Source: Patescibacteria group bacterium
Lineage (GTDB): Bacteria; Patescibacteriota; Patescibacteriia; 2-12-FULL-60-25
DNA: 47,785 bases
NCBI GenBank assembly: GCA_018061755.1
Contig: JAGOTP010000008.1
Coordinates: 1-47,785, forward strand
Reading direction: 5' to 3'
The position numbers and the translations under genes were made by a program. Of this stretch, positions 10,929 to 17,477 are shown piece by piece. A model generated the notes under the pieces. That model was not told where the DNA came from. It saw only the letters and a program-made list of their open reading frames with translations, and searched no databases. How positions within the stretch are numbered: position 1 is the first letter of the stretch; each line of letters begins with the position of its first letter.

Positions 10929-10957
10929 TTGACATTTTTGATGAAATATGTTATTAT
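10929..10957 (+). promoter_or_regulatory. Near-consensus sigma-70 promoter for the orphan membrane protein
   Basis: A perfect -35 TTGACA (10929-10934), a 17-bp spacer and -10 TATTAT (10952-10957). The predicted leader is about 54 nt and ends with AGAGG 7 nt before ATG 11018. Confidence 0.85.
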
Positions 10958-11017
10958 TCTTCGTTCGTCACACAACTCGCCCCTTCACCCTCACACCAAG
11001 ACCAAAGAGGCTCCGCC

Positions 11018-11521
11018 ATGCGTAAATTCTGCCGCTTCGTGACCGTCCTTCTCATGCTCAGCTTCTGGGGAGTAATCGCCAGTCTCGGCAGGCAGCTCGA
11101 ACAAAGCGGCCCGATCAAACAGCTCGAAGCGGGAGTCTCGCTCGTCGACCTCCAGGTCCAGTCGAGCTGGGTCGACTTCCTGCAGAGCGACACGGGACAG
11201 GTCAACAGCGTGCAAGCGCTACTCGCCTTCATCGTCATCGCGACAGTGTGGCGTGGGGTCGGATTCCTGATCCGCATCCCGCTCTACTTCATCGCGAGCG
11301 CGGTCATCCTCGCTTTCGGCTCGGTCTGCATCTTCGCCTCCGTACAGTACTGGAGCGCATACCTACACAGAGGGGGCGCAGAGCTGGTCATACCGGTCTC
11401 CCTGTCGATTACATGCCTCTCGGTCTGGAGCATGACGTGTCGCAACGCGGCCAAGGCTTTGCGCTCCATCTTCAGCTACTTCGAGCTGATGCCGGAGGAC
11501 ATCGACGCGTCCAACGACTGA
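11018..11521 (+). CDS. Orphan multi-pass membrane protein (G+C-rich cassette)
   Basis: 167 residues from ATG 11018, chosen over the longer frame because AGAGG lies 7 nt upstream and a strong promoter ends between the two starts. An N-terminal hydrophobic segment (MRKFCRFVTVLLMLSFWGVI) could be a signal or first helix. It is followed by a polar loop, then about three transmembrane segments (about residues 66-80, 86-112, 122-142) and an acidic C-terminus. No family is recognised. Base composition is G+C-rich (38 of 60 at 11161-11220). It stands alone on the plus strand between two minus-strand operons, with its own promoter and terminator, like the other three cassettes in the window. Confidence 0.72.
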   Translation: MRKFCRFVTVLLMLSFWGVIASLGRQLEQSGPIKQLEAGVSLVDLQVQSSWVDFLQSDTGQVNSVQALLAFIVIATVWRGVGFLIRIPLYFIASAVILAFGSVCIFASVQYWSAYLHRGGAELVIPVSLSITCLSVWSMTCRNAAKALRSIFSYFELMPEDIDASND

Positions 11522-11543
11522 TACAACTCGCCGCTCAAACGAA

Positions 11544-11584
11544 CGCCCTCCCCGGGAACTCCTGGGGAGGGCGCGCGACGTTTT
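11544..11584 (+). terminator. Intrinsic terminator of the orphan membrane protein
   Basis: A 10-bp G+C stem (CGCCCTCCCC with GGGGAGGGCG) and 10-nt loop are followed by a short GCGACGTTTT tract. It starts 22 bp after the stop. Confidence 0.75.
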
Positions 11585-11596
11585 AGAGAAGTCCAG

Positions 11597-12070
11597 TTAT
11601 TTTAATGTTTCGTCACGATCAATCCCGTTTGAATGCATGTAGTAAATGTTAGCCTTGCCAAATTCGGTATCGCTTTCGGTTTTGAAGCGAATTGAGTAGC
11701 CATTTGGACCACCTTTATAGACATAAAACTCCCCCACCTTCGGACCGGTCGGGACGAGCGGCATGTAGATATTTCCCTGTGCCTCCGCACGAGCGGCAAA
11801 ACCATTGCTCGTCAGCACTTCTGTTTTGTTGGCAGCCTGACCAAGATTCACACCCTCATTCGTAGCCGGGTAGGTAGCTTTTTCCAACCAATACAGCTGT
11901 AACGCAGAACGCATGGTGCTCATGTTCGCAAGACGTTGGGCGTCTCTCGTCCGGGCGCGAGCACTATTCAATGAGACCGCTGCAAAAGCCGCCAAAAGAC
12001 CGATCATGGCGAGCACGATCAGCCCTTCGAGCAGGCTGAAACCGGGACGGGAGGTGCGAAAGAAAGACAT
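11597..12070 (-). CDS. Type IV prepilin-like protein
   Basis: 157 residues with a class III (prepilin) signal: a short basic leader, then RPG|FSLLEGLIVLAMIGLLAAF, with cleavage after Gly, Phe at +1 and Glu at +5. This is the hallmark of pilins and pseudopilins processed by a prepilin peptidase. A hydrophobic helix of ~20 residues follows, then a globular domain with YWLEKATYPATNEG typical of GspG/PilE-like subunits. It is last in the operon pilM - decayed ATPase - decayed receiver - pilin (10 bp from the receiver gene). Major or minor pilin status cannot be told. Confidence 0.92.
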   Translation of the reverse strand: MSFFRTSRPGFSLLEGLIVLAMIGLLAAFAAVSLNSARARTRDAQRLANMSTMRSALQLYWLEKATYPATNEGVNLGQAANKTEVLTSNGFAARAEAQGNIYMPLVPTGPKVGEFYVYKGGPNGYSIRFKTESDTEFGKANIYYMHSNGIDRDETLK

Positions 12071-12080
12071 AGGGAGAAAG

Positions 12081-12476
12081 TTAAGCGACTTGAGCTAAAC
12101 GCTGACGCCAGTGCTGAAACAACCGCTCCGCAACCTGGTCCAAGCGATGGTGTGGTTTAATAAAATAATCTTCGACGCCATGCGTGCGACAACGTTCAAC
12201 ATCTTCGCGCGTGCCTAAACGAGTCAGGATGAAGATAGGAGTATGTTCCAAATCAGCGTTACCACGAATCGCTTCGATGAGCTGATAGCCGTCGAGTCGC
12301 GGCAAGACCAGCTCCGTTACAACCACATCGAACGGTTCACGTGACAGCAGATCCAGACCCTCGACTCCATGAGTGACGTGCACCACTTCAAACCCCGCTC
12401 GACGTAAATGTCGGATCGCTACAGACGCGAAAAAAGCGTCTGATTCAGCGAAGAGGAGGCGAGGAGACGGGGTCAT
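12081..12476 (-). CDS. CheY-like receiver domain with altered phosphorylation site
   Basis: 131 residues, a stand-alone receiver fold. The start at 12476 is set by an ATGA overlap with the upstream gene. The conserved switch Thr (FILTRLG) and Lys (YFIKP) are present. The phosphoacceptor Asp is Glu (VVVTELVLPRLDG), and the acidic metal-binding pair is reduced to Glu-Ser (FAESD). It therefore probably cannot be phosphorylated in the normal way and may be locked in one state (inference; Asp-to-Glu can mimic activation in some receivers). No output domain. Its place between the decayed ATPase and the pilin suggests it acts as a pilus scaffold or regulator by protein contact. Confidence 0.88.
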   Translation of the reverse strand: MTPSPRLLFAESDAFFASVAIRHLRRAGFEVVHVTHGVEGLDLLSREPFDVVVTELVLPRLDGYQLIEAIRGNADLEHTPIFILTRLGTREDVERCRTHGVEDYFIKPHHRLDQVAERLFQHWRQRLAQVA

Positions 12477-13558
12477 ACGGCGTAAAGCATCCAAGCAGAT
12501 CCCTGTGGTGTCGGGCGACCGATACAGGCGGCATACGGAACGGATTGGGCCTCAGCCGCTAGCTCCCAAGCTCGCAGATCAGCCAGGCTGTGGAAATGCA
12601 CTGTTCCAGGATACCCGGAGAGCGCGAGATGGAACAACTCCTCTTGCAAGACGGGCTGAGCAGGTACTTCCCAGCGCTCACCCGCTCGCCAGTCTGCAGA
12701 ATCATATGCAAAATGTGTCGCAGCGCTAGCGTGGAGGTTATCACCGCTCGGATCAAGCAAAAAAACCAACTTTTTGTCCGTAAAAAAACGCTGCAGACCA
12801 TTTGTCCAATCACGAATAGGGTGCTCGGTCTCAGACTCCACAGGAAGAGGGGTACCTGTTTTAGGAACAGATCGTAGATGGAGTCCGTCTGACTTCTGCT
12901 CAAAAGCTGTGTCCGACCAAATAGCTCGACGTGCAAGACGTAGACGCAAAGCTGGCAAGCGGTGCGCTGAGATAGAGAAGGTCGCTGATTTTGGATGCTG
13001 TGCGCGCCCTTCGGGGGAAATATGCAAACTAGGGACGTTTTTTGCTCGCGCCAACGCTGTGCGAGCGAGTGCAAAATAATCAGACGAGGCTCGTCGGGCA
13101 CGCCCCATCCAATGCGTAGCAAACCAACGGTCAGCCAACGAAAGCGGAACATAAGCAAATGTGATCGCCCAGCCTTGCTCAGCCGCAATCGTTTCAAGCG
13201 CACTGCGCGCTTCTTGATCCCAAGGATTAGTGAGACCAATCGTCCAGCGCTTGTCTCCTACCCGTTCTGGAATCACTTGCCAGGCCGTCAGCGTAGATTC
13301 ATCAAGACCTGACGGAAGACGAAGCTCGCCTTTCGCCGGAACAATCATGGGCAGACCCGTAGCTTCTCGCATCCAGTCCGTAAAGGTCTGAAAAGAAATG
13401 AGACCGGTACCGACCAAGGCTTGTTCAAACGACAAACCACGTCGCAAGAGATCGTGGACTGCTGGAATCGCCGCTGACGCAATCTCATGACGACGAACCG
13501 CTTCGGTTAAGAGGCGGTCCGAGATCGCGGCAGGTGGGGCGAAGTGGGCGGTCGTCAT
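12473..13558 (-). CDS. Decayed PilB/GspE-type ATPase-like protein (MshEN-like N-terminus)
   Basis: 361 residues. ATG 13558 is preferred over the longer frame because GAGG lies 5 nt upstream and the 22-bp gap to pilM is respected. The N-terminal ~100 residues resemble the GspE/PilB N-domain (ALVGTGLISFQTFTDWMREATGLP). The second half follows the layout of the secretion ATPase core but has lost its motifs. The Walker A position reads FLLDPSGDNLHAS with no GK[ST], and the Asp/Walker B stretch is shortened. Only the His-box region (ALSGYPGTVHFHS) is still alignable. It should not hydrolyse ATP; a structural or regulatory role with PilM is inferred. The alignment was made by eye, so the call is moderately sure. 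Confidence 0.68.
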   Translation of the reverse strand: MTTAHFAPPAAISDRLLTEAVRRHEIASAAIPAVHDLLRRGLSFEQALVGTGLISFQTFTDWMREATGLPMIVPAKGELRLPSGLDESTLTAWQVIPERVGDKRWTIGLTNPWDQEARSALETIAAEQGWAITFAYVPLSLADRWFATHWMGRARRASSDYFALARTALARAKNVPSLHISPEGRAQHPKSATFSISAHRLPALRLRLARRAIWSDTAFEQKSDGLHLRSVPKTGTPLPVESETEHPIRDWTNGLQRFFTDKKLVFLLDPSGDNLHASAATHFAYDSADWRAGERWEVPAQPVLQEELFHLALSGYPGTVHFHSLADLRAWELAAEAQSVPYAACIGRPTPQGSAWMLYAV

Positions 13559-13580
13559 ACAACCTCGAACAAATTGGAGC

Positions 13581-14651
13581 CTAGCCATCAACCTCACGCA
13601 TGGCGCAGCCGATAGCGACGGCATAACGTGGTCCGAGCTCATCTAGAACTGGCCGAAGATCAGCTGGATAGACCACACGCGCCCAAGGATCGCCTAAATA
13701 GGTATTGATATTCAATTCCTGTGTCAAAAACTCGGCTAAACGTGGCAACAAAGAAGATCCACCAGTCAGAATAATCTTTTCGATGCGCTTGTTTGAACCA
13801 TCTGGTTCTTGCGATTGATACAAATTGATCGAGTAGCGAATTTCTTCGAGAATCGGTTTGACCAAGACGCCCAAGATCGGACGTAGATCACCGGTCGGGG
13901 TAAAGGATTGCATCGACTTGATGTCGCGCTTCATCGTTTCTGCTTGATCGATGGGAATACCCAAGGTTCGAGCAATGGTTTGACTGATGGCGTTGCCGCC
14001 TGTCCCGATTGAGCGAATGACGAACGGCACACCTTTTTCAACCACCATCACATTGGTACGCAGTGAACCCAAATCGAGCAACATGATGGTTGATTTGTCT
14101 TTCCCGATCAACGCACGAATTTCCGCAAACCCTTCCGTTTCAAGAGCCACCGCTTCCAAACCGACCATTTTGAACAGCTCAGTATACTTGGTAACCAGCG
14201 ATTTAGGCGCTGCCGATACCAAAACACGAGTCGAGGCCTTGGCCGCTTCACTTTTTTCGACTTTGTCGATGACTTTGAGATCAACTGCTGCTTCCTCGAT
14301 CGGCCAAGGCAACAGCTTTTTCACCTGAGCGAAAGCCAGGTCTTTGACTTCTTTCTCATCAATACTCGGAACACTGAGTACTGTCGAAAAGACAGAGGAT
14401 AACGGCAAAGCAGCAGCTACACGCTTGGTCGTGGTCCGAGCCTTGGCCAACATCTGTTTCAAAATCTCAGCCGAACCAGCCGTGTCGTTCAGCATGGACT
14501 TGTCCAAGCTGTCCGACGGCATGTTGACATAGGCGTACGTGATGAGACGCGCACGGCCTTTTTCGTTGCGCAATTCCACTAATTTCATGCCGCCGTAGCC
14601 GACATCCAAGCCGAGATAACTACTCTTATCTTGAGAAGAAAAAAGACCCAT
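13581..14651 (-). CDS. pilM: Type IV pilus assembly protein PilM (actin-like ATPase)
   Basis: 356 residues from ATG 14651. Actin-like fold with phosphate-1 motif (YLGLDVGYGGMKLVEL), phosphate-2 (MLLDLGSLRTNVMVV) and adenosine motif (ILTGGSSLLPRL). PilM sits on the cytoplasmic face and links the pilus inner-membrane complex to the PilN tail. PilN/PilO are not in the window. First gene of the four-gene pilus operon. A -10 box TATTCT lies 11 nt before ATG and there is no Shine-Dalgarno, which predicts a very short leader. Confidence 0.95.
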   Translation of the reverse strand: MGLFSSQDKSSYLGLDVGYGGMKLVELRNEKGRARLITYAYVNMPSDSLDKSMLNDTAGSAEILKQMLAKARTTTKRVAAALPLSSVFSTVLSVPSIDEKEVKDLAFAQVKKLLPWPIEEAAVDLKVIDKVEKSEAAKASTRVLVSAAPKSLVTKYTELFKMVGLEAVALETEGFAEIRALIGKDKSTIMLLDLGSLRTNVMVVEKGVPFVIRSIGTGGNAISQTIARTLGIPIDQAETMKRDIKSMQSFTPTGDLRPILGVLVKPILEEIRYSINLYQSQEPDGSNKRIEKIILTGGSSLLPRLAEFLTQELNINTYLGDPWARVVYPADLRPVLDELGPRYAVAIGCAMREVDG

Positions 14652-14662
14652 AGACAAGGGGT

Positions 14663-14668
14663 AGAATA
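14663..14668 (-). promoter_or_regulatory. Extended -10 box for the pilM operon
   Basis: Minus-strand TGGTATTCT (TGn extended -10) lies 11 nt before the pilM ATG, so transcription should start about 5 nt before the start codon. No good -35 was seen. Confidence 0.5.
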
Positions 14669-14745
14669 CCACAGCTCTTTCCTAAGAGCGAATGAGGTTA
14701 TCAGACCAACAAAGAGAGCATGAATGAAGGCAGAAGTCTTCTATA

Positions 14746-14809
14746 GATAAAAAGACGAACACCCGTACCGGAAGTGACTCCAAGAGCGGGGTCGTCGGTG
14801 ACGGGTGTT
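14746..14809 (-). terminator. Intrinsic terminator of the 14.8-15.5 kb orphan gene
   Basis: On the minus strand AACACCCGT (14801-14809) pairs with ACGGGTGTT (14758-14766) around a 34-nt, partly foldable loop, followed by CGTCTTTTT. It lies about 15 bp past the stop codon. Confidence 0.7.
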
Positions 14810-14823
14810 ACATTCCTCCTGTT

Positions 14824-15477
14824 TTAGCGTTTTGCCTCCCTGAACTCCACGAATGTTGTCCGCTCACGCATCTCCAATGCGCGGTTTTGGATACCGAGCA
14901 GAACATTCCTCCCGTGGGAATCGTTGTCGAATCCACCGCTGTAAGCCACGAAGCTTCGATGACCATCAGACATGCAATCACGAGGATCGATAGGCACAGA
15001 TGCGAAGAGTCCGTTCGTGCGATTGATTCTCCGCCATTGAATGAAGGCGGCTGTATGTCCGAACCAGCCGTCACGCGCTGCATGAACAGCCGCATCCTCA
15101 CCCCGTACCCTGTAGCCAGGAGTCCAGAGACGCCATTCGTAAGATCGACCCCTTCCCCCGATCATATATTCTCCCTCACCAGGAACAGGGCGCTTGAGAT
15201 AGAAATCCCAGCCTTCGAGATCATCTACATAGGCCTTATCCTGGTTGTCCTCACGAAACAACCTCAGAAGCTCTCCCGCGCTCACATCGGGCACCCGCAC
15301 AACATAGGCATCATAGATCAAGTCCATCATCTGTCGACGCAGCCCCCTCCCAGCCCGACTAGCCGCGAAGTAAAAAGCTTCAGGAGGAAGATCACGTTTC
15401 TCCGCAAGCCTCGCCAAGGCACGGGCCAGGCTGGAACCGTAAAAAGACAACACCATGCTAACCTCATGAGAGATCAT
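14824..15477 (-). CDS. Hypothetical protein, orphan cassette
   Basis: 217 residues from ATG 15477. AGGAG abuts the ATG at 15483 but is 6 nt from 15477, which decides the start. The protein is soluble, rich in Arg, Tyr and Trp, with no signal peptide or transmembrane segment apart from a mildly hydrophobic N-terminus. I recognise no domain. G+C is ordinary (30 of 60 at 14941-15000), unlike the other three cassettes. It is a single-gene unit with promoter 15519-15546 and terminator 14746-14809, divergent from the TrmB-like regulator at 15676. The shared 200-bp intergenic region invites the guess that the regulator controls it, but no operator is visible. Confidence 0.72.
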   Translation of the reverse strand: MISHEVSMVLSFYGSSLARALARLAEKRDLPPEAFYFAASRAGRGLRRQMMDLIYDAYVVRVPDVSAGELLRLFREDNQDKAYVDDLEGWDFYLKRPVPGEGEYMIGGRGRSYEWRLWTPGYRVRGEDAAVHAARDGWFGHTAAFIQWRRINRTNGLFASVPIDPRDCMSDGHRSFVAYSGGFDNDSHGRNVLLGIQNRALEMRERTTFVEFREAKR

Positions 15478-15518
15478 ATTCATCTCCTAGCGTGAGCACC
15501 TTTACTCACAAATTTAAT

Positions 15519-15546
15519 ATAATACAAATTACTTTTTAGTATTCAA
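15519..15546 (-). promoter_or_regulatory. Promoter for the 14.8-15.5 kb orphan gene
   Basis: Minus strand: -35 TTGAAT (15541-15546), 16-bp spacer, -10 TATTAT (15519-15524) within an A+T-rich tract. The leader is about 35 nt and contains a small hairpin (GTGAG/CTCAC) before the AGGAG site. Confidence 0.7.
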
Positions 15547-15640
15547 TGGGAGCGCAATAGCCATAGGAAAAAGATGAATTTTAGCTTAATTTGAGGCATT
15601 TTTTGTTGTCTTTGCTCAACAACAATTCTAGAGAAATTAT

Positions 15641-15669
15641 TTGCGATTTGCGTGAGTTTTGATTATCAT
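15641..15669 (+). promoter_or_regulatory. Promoter for a leaderless trmB-like mRNA
   Basis: -35 TTGCGA (15641-15646), 17-bp spacer, -10 TATCAT (15664-15669). The start codon at 15676 is 6 nt after the -10 box, so the transcript should begin at or next to the A of ATG. Confidence 0.65.
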
Positions 15670-15675
15670 TCTGAT

Positions 15676-16464
15676 ATGAAAAAAATGCCCTTGGTTCCTT
15701 CAATGTCAGCCCTTCAGACACTCGGCTTATCAGAGCAAGAATCCCGTTTCTATGTGGCCTCGCTCACATTAGGGAAATCTCCCGTTAGCAAAATTGCTCG
15801 AGAAGCAAATCTTAACAGAAGCAGCGTTTACTCAATAGTGAAACGACTAAGTGAGAGAGGGTTGGTTAGCCACAGTAAAACATCATCTGGATTGGTCATA
15901 TCCGCTACATCACCCAAGCACCTTCTAGCACTTCACGAAGAACAGACCACGAATTTCATCAAGCAAGTTGAGCAATTGCAGGAACTGTTCGTTGTTGCTA
16001 AAGCTGAACCAGGCGTTCGTTTCTATGAAGGCTCAGACGGATTAAGAGCAGTTCTTACTACCATTCTGGAAGAAGCCAAAGAGATTTGTGTATTCGGAGA
16101 TGGTGATGCTTTTCGCAAAGCCATACCAGGCTGGACGGAGCGCTATTCCGAGCGACGTTCTAATCAAAAAATTCACACTCGTCTTCTCTTAAAAGCTACG
16201 CAACAGAGTGTGAGTGCAGCCAAGTATCTTCGATCTTCAGAGGAAGATGGGAAGAAAGCCTATTCAAAGATTCGTTTACTTCCAGAGACACTGGGAATAA
16301 GAGGCGGTTTTGATGTCTATAACAATACTATTATTCTCTATTCGTTCGATGAACAGAATGTTGCTGTAATGGTAGAAAGTAAAATGATCAGCTCAATGAT
16401 GAAAGCAATCTTTGAGATTCTTTGGGAAATGGCTGAAGGGTACGAAAAGACGCTTATCCGATAA
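15676..16464 (+). CDS. TrmB-family transcriptional regulator
   Basis: 262 residues from ATG 15676 (GTG 15652 and ATG 15685 are alternatives; the promoter position favours 15676). An N-terminal winged helix-turn-helix (about residues 12-75: LGLSEQESRFYVASLTLG ... NRSSVYSIVKRLSERGLV) is of TrmB type. It is followed by a coiled segment and a C-terminal PLD-like sensor region (VRFYEGSDGLRAVLTTILEE, then AVMVESKMISSMMKAIFEILW). Such regulators are frequent in CPR genomes; ligand unknown. It is 2 bp from the next gene, so the two form one operon. Confidence 0.9.
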   Translation: MKKMPLVPSMSALQTLGLSEQESRFYVASLTLGKSPVSKIAREANLNRSSVYSIVKRLSERGLVSHSKTSSGLVISATSPKHLLALHEEQTTNFIKQVEQLQELFVVAKAEPGVRFYEGSDGLRAVLTTILEEAKEICVFGDGDAFRKAIPGWTERYSERRSNQKIHTRLLLKATQQSVSAAKYLRSSEEDGKKAYSKIRLLPETLGIRGGFDVYNNTIILYSFDEQNVAVMVESKMISSMMKAIFEILWEMAEGYEKTLIR

Positions 16465-16466
16465 GT

Positions 16467-16946
16467 ATGGAAGCCCATCTTCAAGCACGTCCCAAGAAAA
16501 ACCCTTTCTCTCTTCATGAACAGGATAGACTTCGCACTTTGGCGGTTGAGAAAATTCAAAATGTATTCCTTCCAAATGAAGGCATCGATAAAATTATTTT
16601 GATAGGCTCATCGGTCAAAGGGACATTTGGCTGCTATGAAGTCCCTGGTTTTAGAGGGAGTCTTTTTTCCGACTTCGACTTCATTATATTCGTATCAGAT
16701 ACCTACTCTATTCCACCTTGGCTAGAGCGAGAGCTGAGTGGTAAACCCTTCAATAACAAGACACTCGACCTCGCTTACCGTAAAAAAGCGTTTATTGAAG
16801 ATATATACGACGCTGAAATCTTCTTCATTCGAGAAAGCTCACTTAAAGATCAGCCTATTCGATCATTAGCTGAAGAAGCCGGGATCCCATTTGATAAGCA
16901 AAGTCTGAATCCGTTTATAACTGTTTGGGAGAAACAAGTTGATTGA
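16467..16946 (+). CDS. Nucleotidyltransferase-fold (MNT-like) protein
   Basis: 159 residues. The segment IILIGSSVKGTF followed by SDFDFIIFV matches the minimal nucleotidyltransferase signature (GS ... DxD), with a 9-residue insertion (CYEVPGFRG) between the two halves. A third acidic residue may be in YDAEIFFI. Small MNT enzymes transfer NMP to proteins, RNA or antibiotics; the target here is unknown and no HEPN partner is adjacent. Co-transcribed with the TrmB-like regulator (2-bp gap), without its own ribosome site. Confidence 0.78.
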   Translation: MEAHLQARPKKNPFSLHEQDRLRTLAVEKIQNVFLPNEGIDKIILIGSSVKGTFGCYEVPGFRGSLFSDFDFIIFVSDTYSIPPWLERELSGKPFNNKTLDLAYRKKAFIEDIYDAEIFFIRESSLKDQPIRSLAEEAGIPFDKQSLNPFITVWEKQVD

Positions 16947-17016
16947 GATTATTTCGAACAACATCCCTTATCTCCTGGACTTATGTCCTTCGCCGTCGCT
17001 CGGATGTGTCCCTTTC

Positions 17017-17052
17017 ATGAACCTAGTCAATCGTTCATTTTTATGTTTTTTT
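17017..17052 (+). terminator. Intrinsic terminator of the trmB-nucleotidyltransferase unit
   Basis: ATGAAC (17017-17022) pairs with GTTCAT (17033-17038), followed by a T-rich tract that runs into the 3' end of the convergent rnhA. The stem is short (6 bp). Confidence 0.55.
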
Positions 17053-17463
17053 AGCTCTTCCCATCCCCTCATCCATCGCCTGATTCGCCAAGGCATCCGC
17101 CGCTTTGTTGTATTCTCGACGAACGTGACGATAACTGACACGCGGCAATTGGCGCTCCAAGGCTTTCAATTCAGCAAAGCGTAAGGCGAGATCAGGGTTT
17201 TTGACGCGATATTCGCCTCGCGCTTGCTTGATGAGGAGTTCGCTGTCAGCGACGACTTCGACTTCTTTGGCACCCAAAACGACAGCGCGCTGTAAACCAA
17301 GGATAACCGCTTTGTATTCAGCCTGGTTGTTCGTGGTTGAACCAAGGAATTCGGCGTGTGTTTCAACGACTTCGTTATTCGCTGCATTTTCAAGCACGAC
17401 CCCAATCCCAGCTGGGCCAGGGTTGCCACGGGATCCTCCATCGGTACGGATAATCAGGTTCAT
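17041..17463 (-). CDS. rnhA: Ribonuclease HI-type protein
   Basis: 140 residues. RNase H fold that cuts the RNA strand of RNA-DNA hybrids. All four catalytic carboxylates are visible: Asp8 (TDGGSRGNPG), Glu49 (NNQAEYKA), Asp73 (VVADSELLI) and Asp123 (NKAADALANQA), plus the loop His113. The length fits the compact ypdQ/bacterial RNase HI subgroup. Last gene of the recJ - M48/ABC1 fusion - rnhA run, 14 bp after the fusion gene. Its stop is overlapped by the convergent terminator. Confidence 0.94.
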   Translation of the reverse strand: MNLIIRTDGGSRGNPGPAGIGVVLENAANNEVVETHAEFLGSTTNNQAEYKAVILGLQRAVVLGAKEVEVVADSELLIKQARGEYRVKNPDLALRFAELKALERQLPRVSYRHVRREYNKAADALANQAMDEGMGRAKKT

Positions 17464-17477
17464 AGACAGAAATACAG

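Noticed and set aside
11248-11586. 112-codon plus-strand frame overlapping the orphan membrane protein
   Set aside because: It lacks a ribosome site, runs through the terminator hairpin and is a G+C-rich shadow frame.
16939-17184. 81-codon plus-strand frame after the nucleotidyltransferase
   Set aside because: It crosses the terminator and lies antisense to the conserved rnhA.
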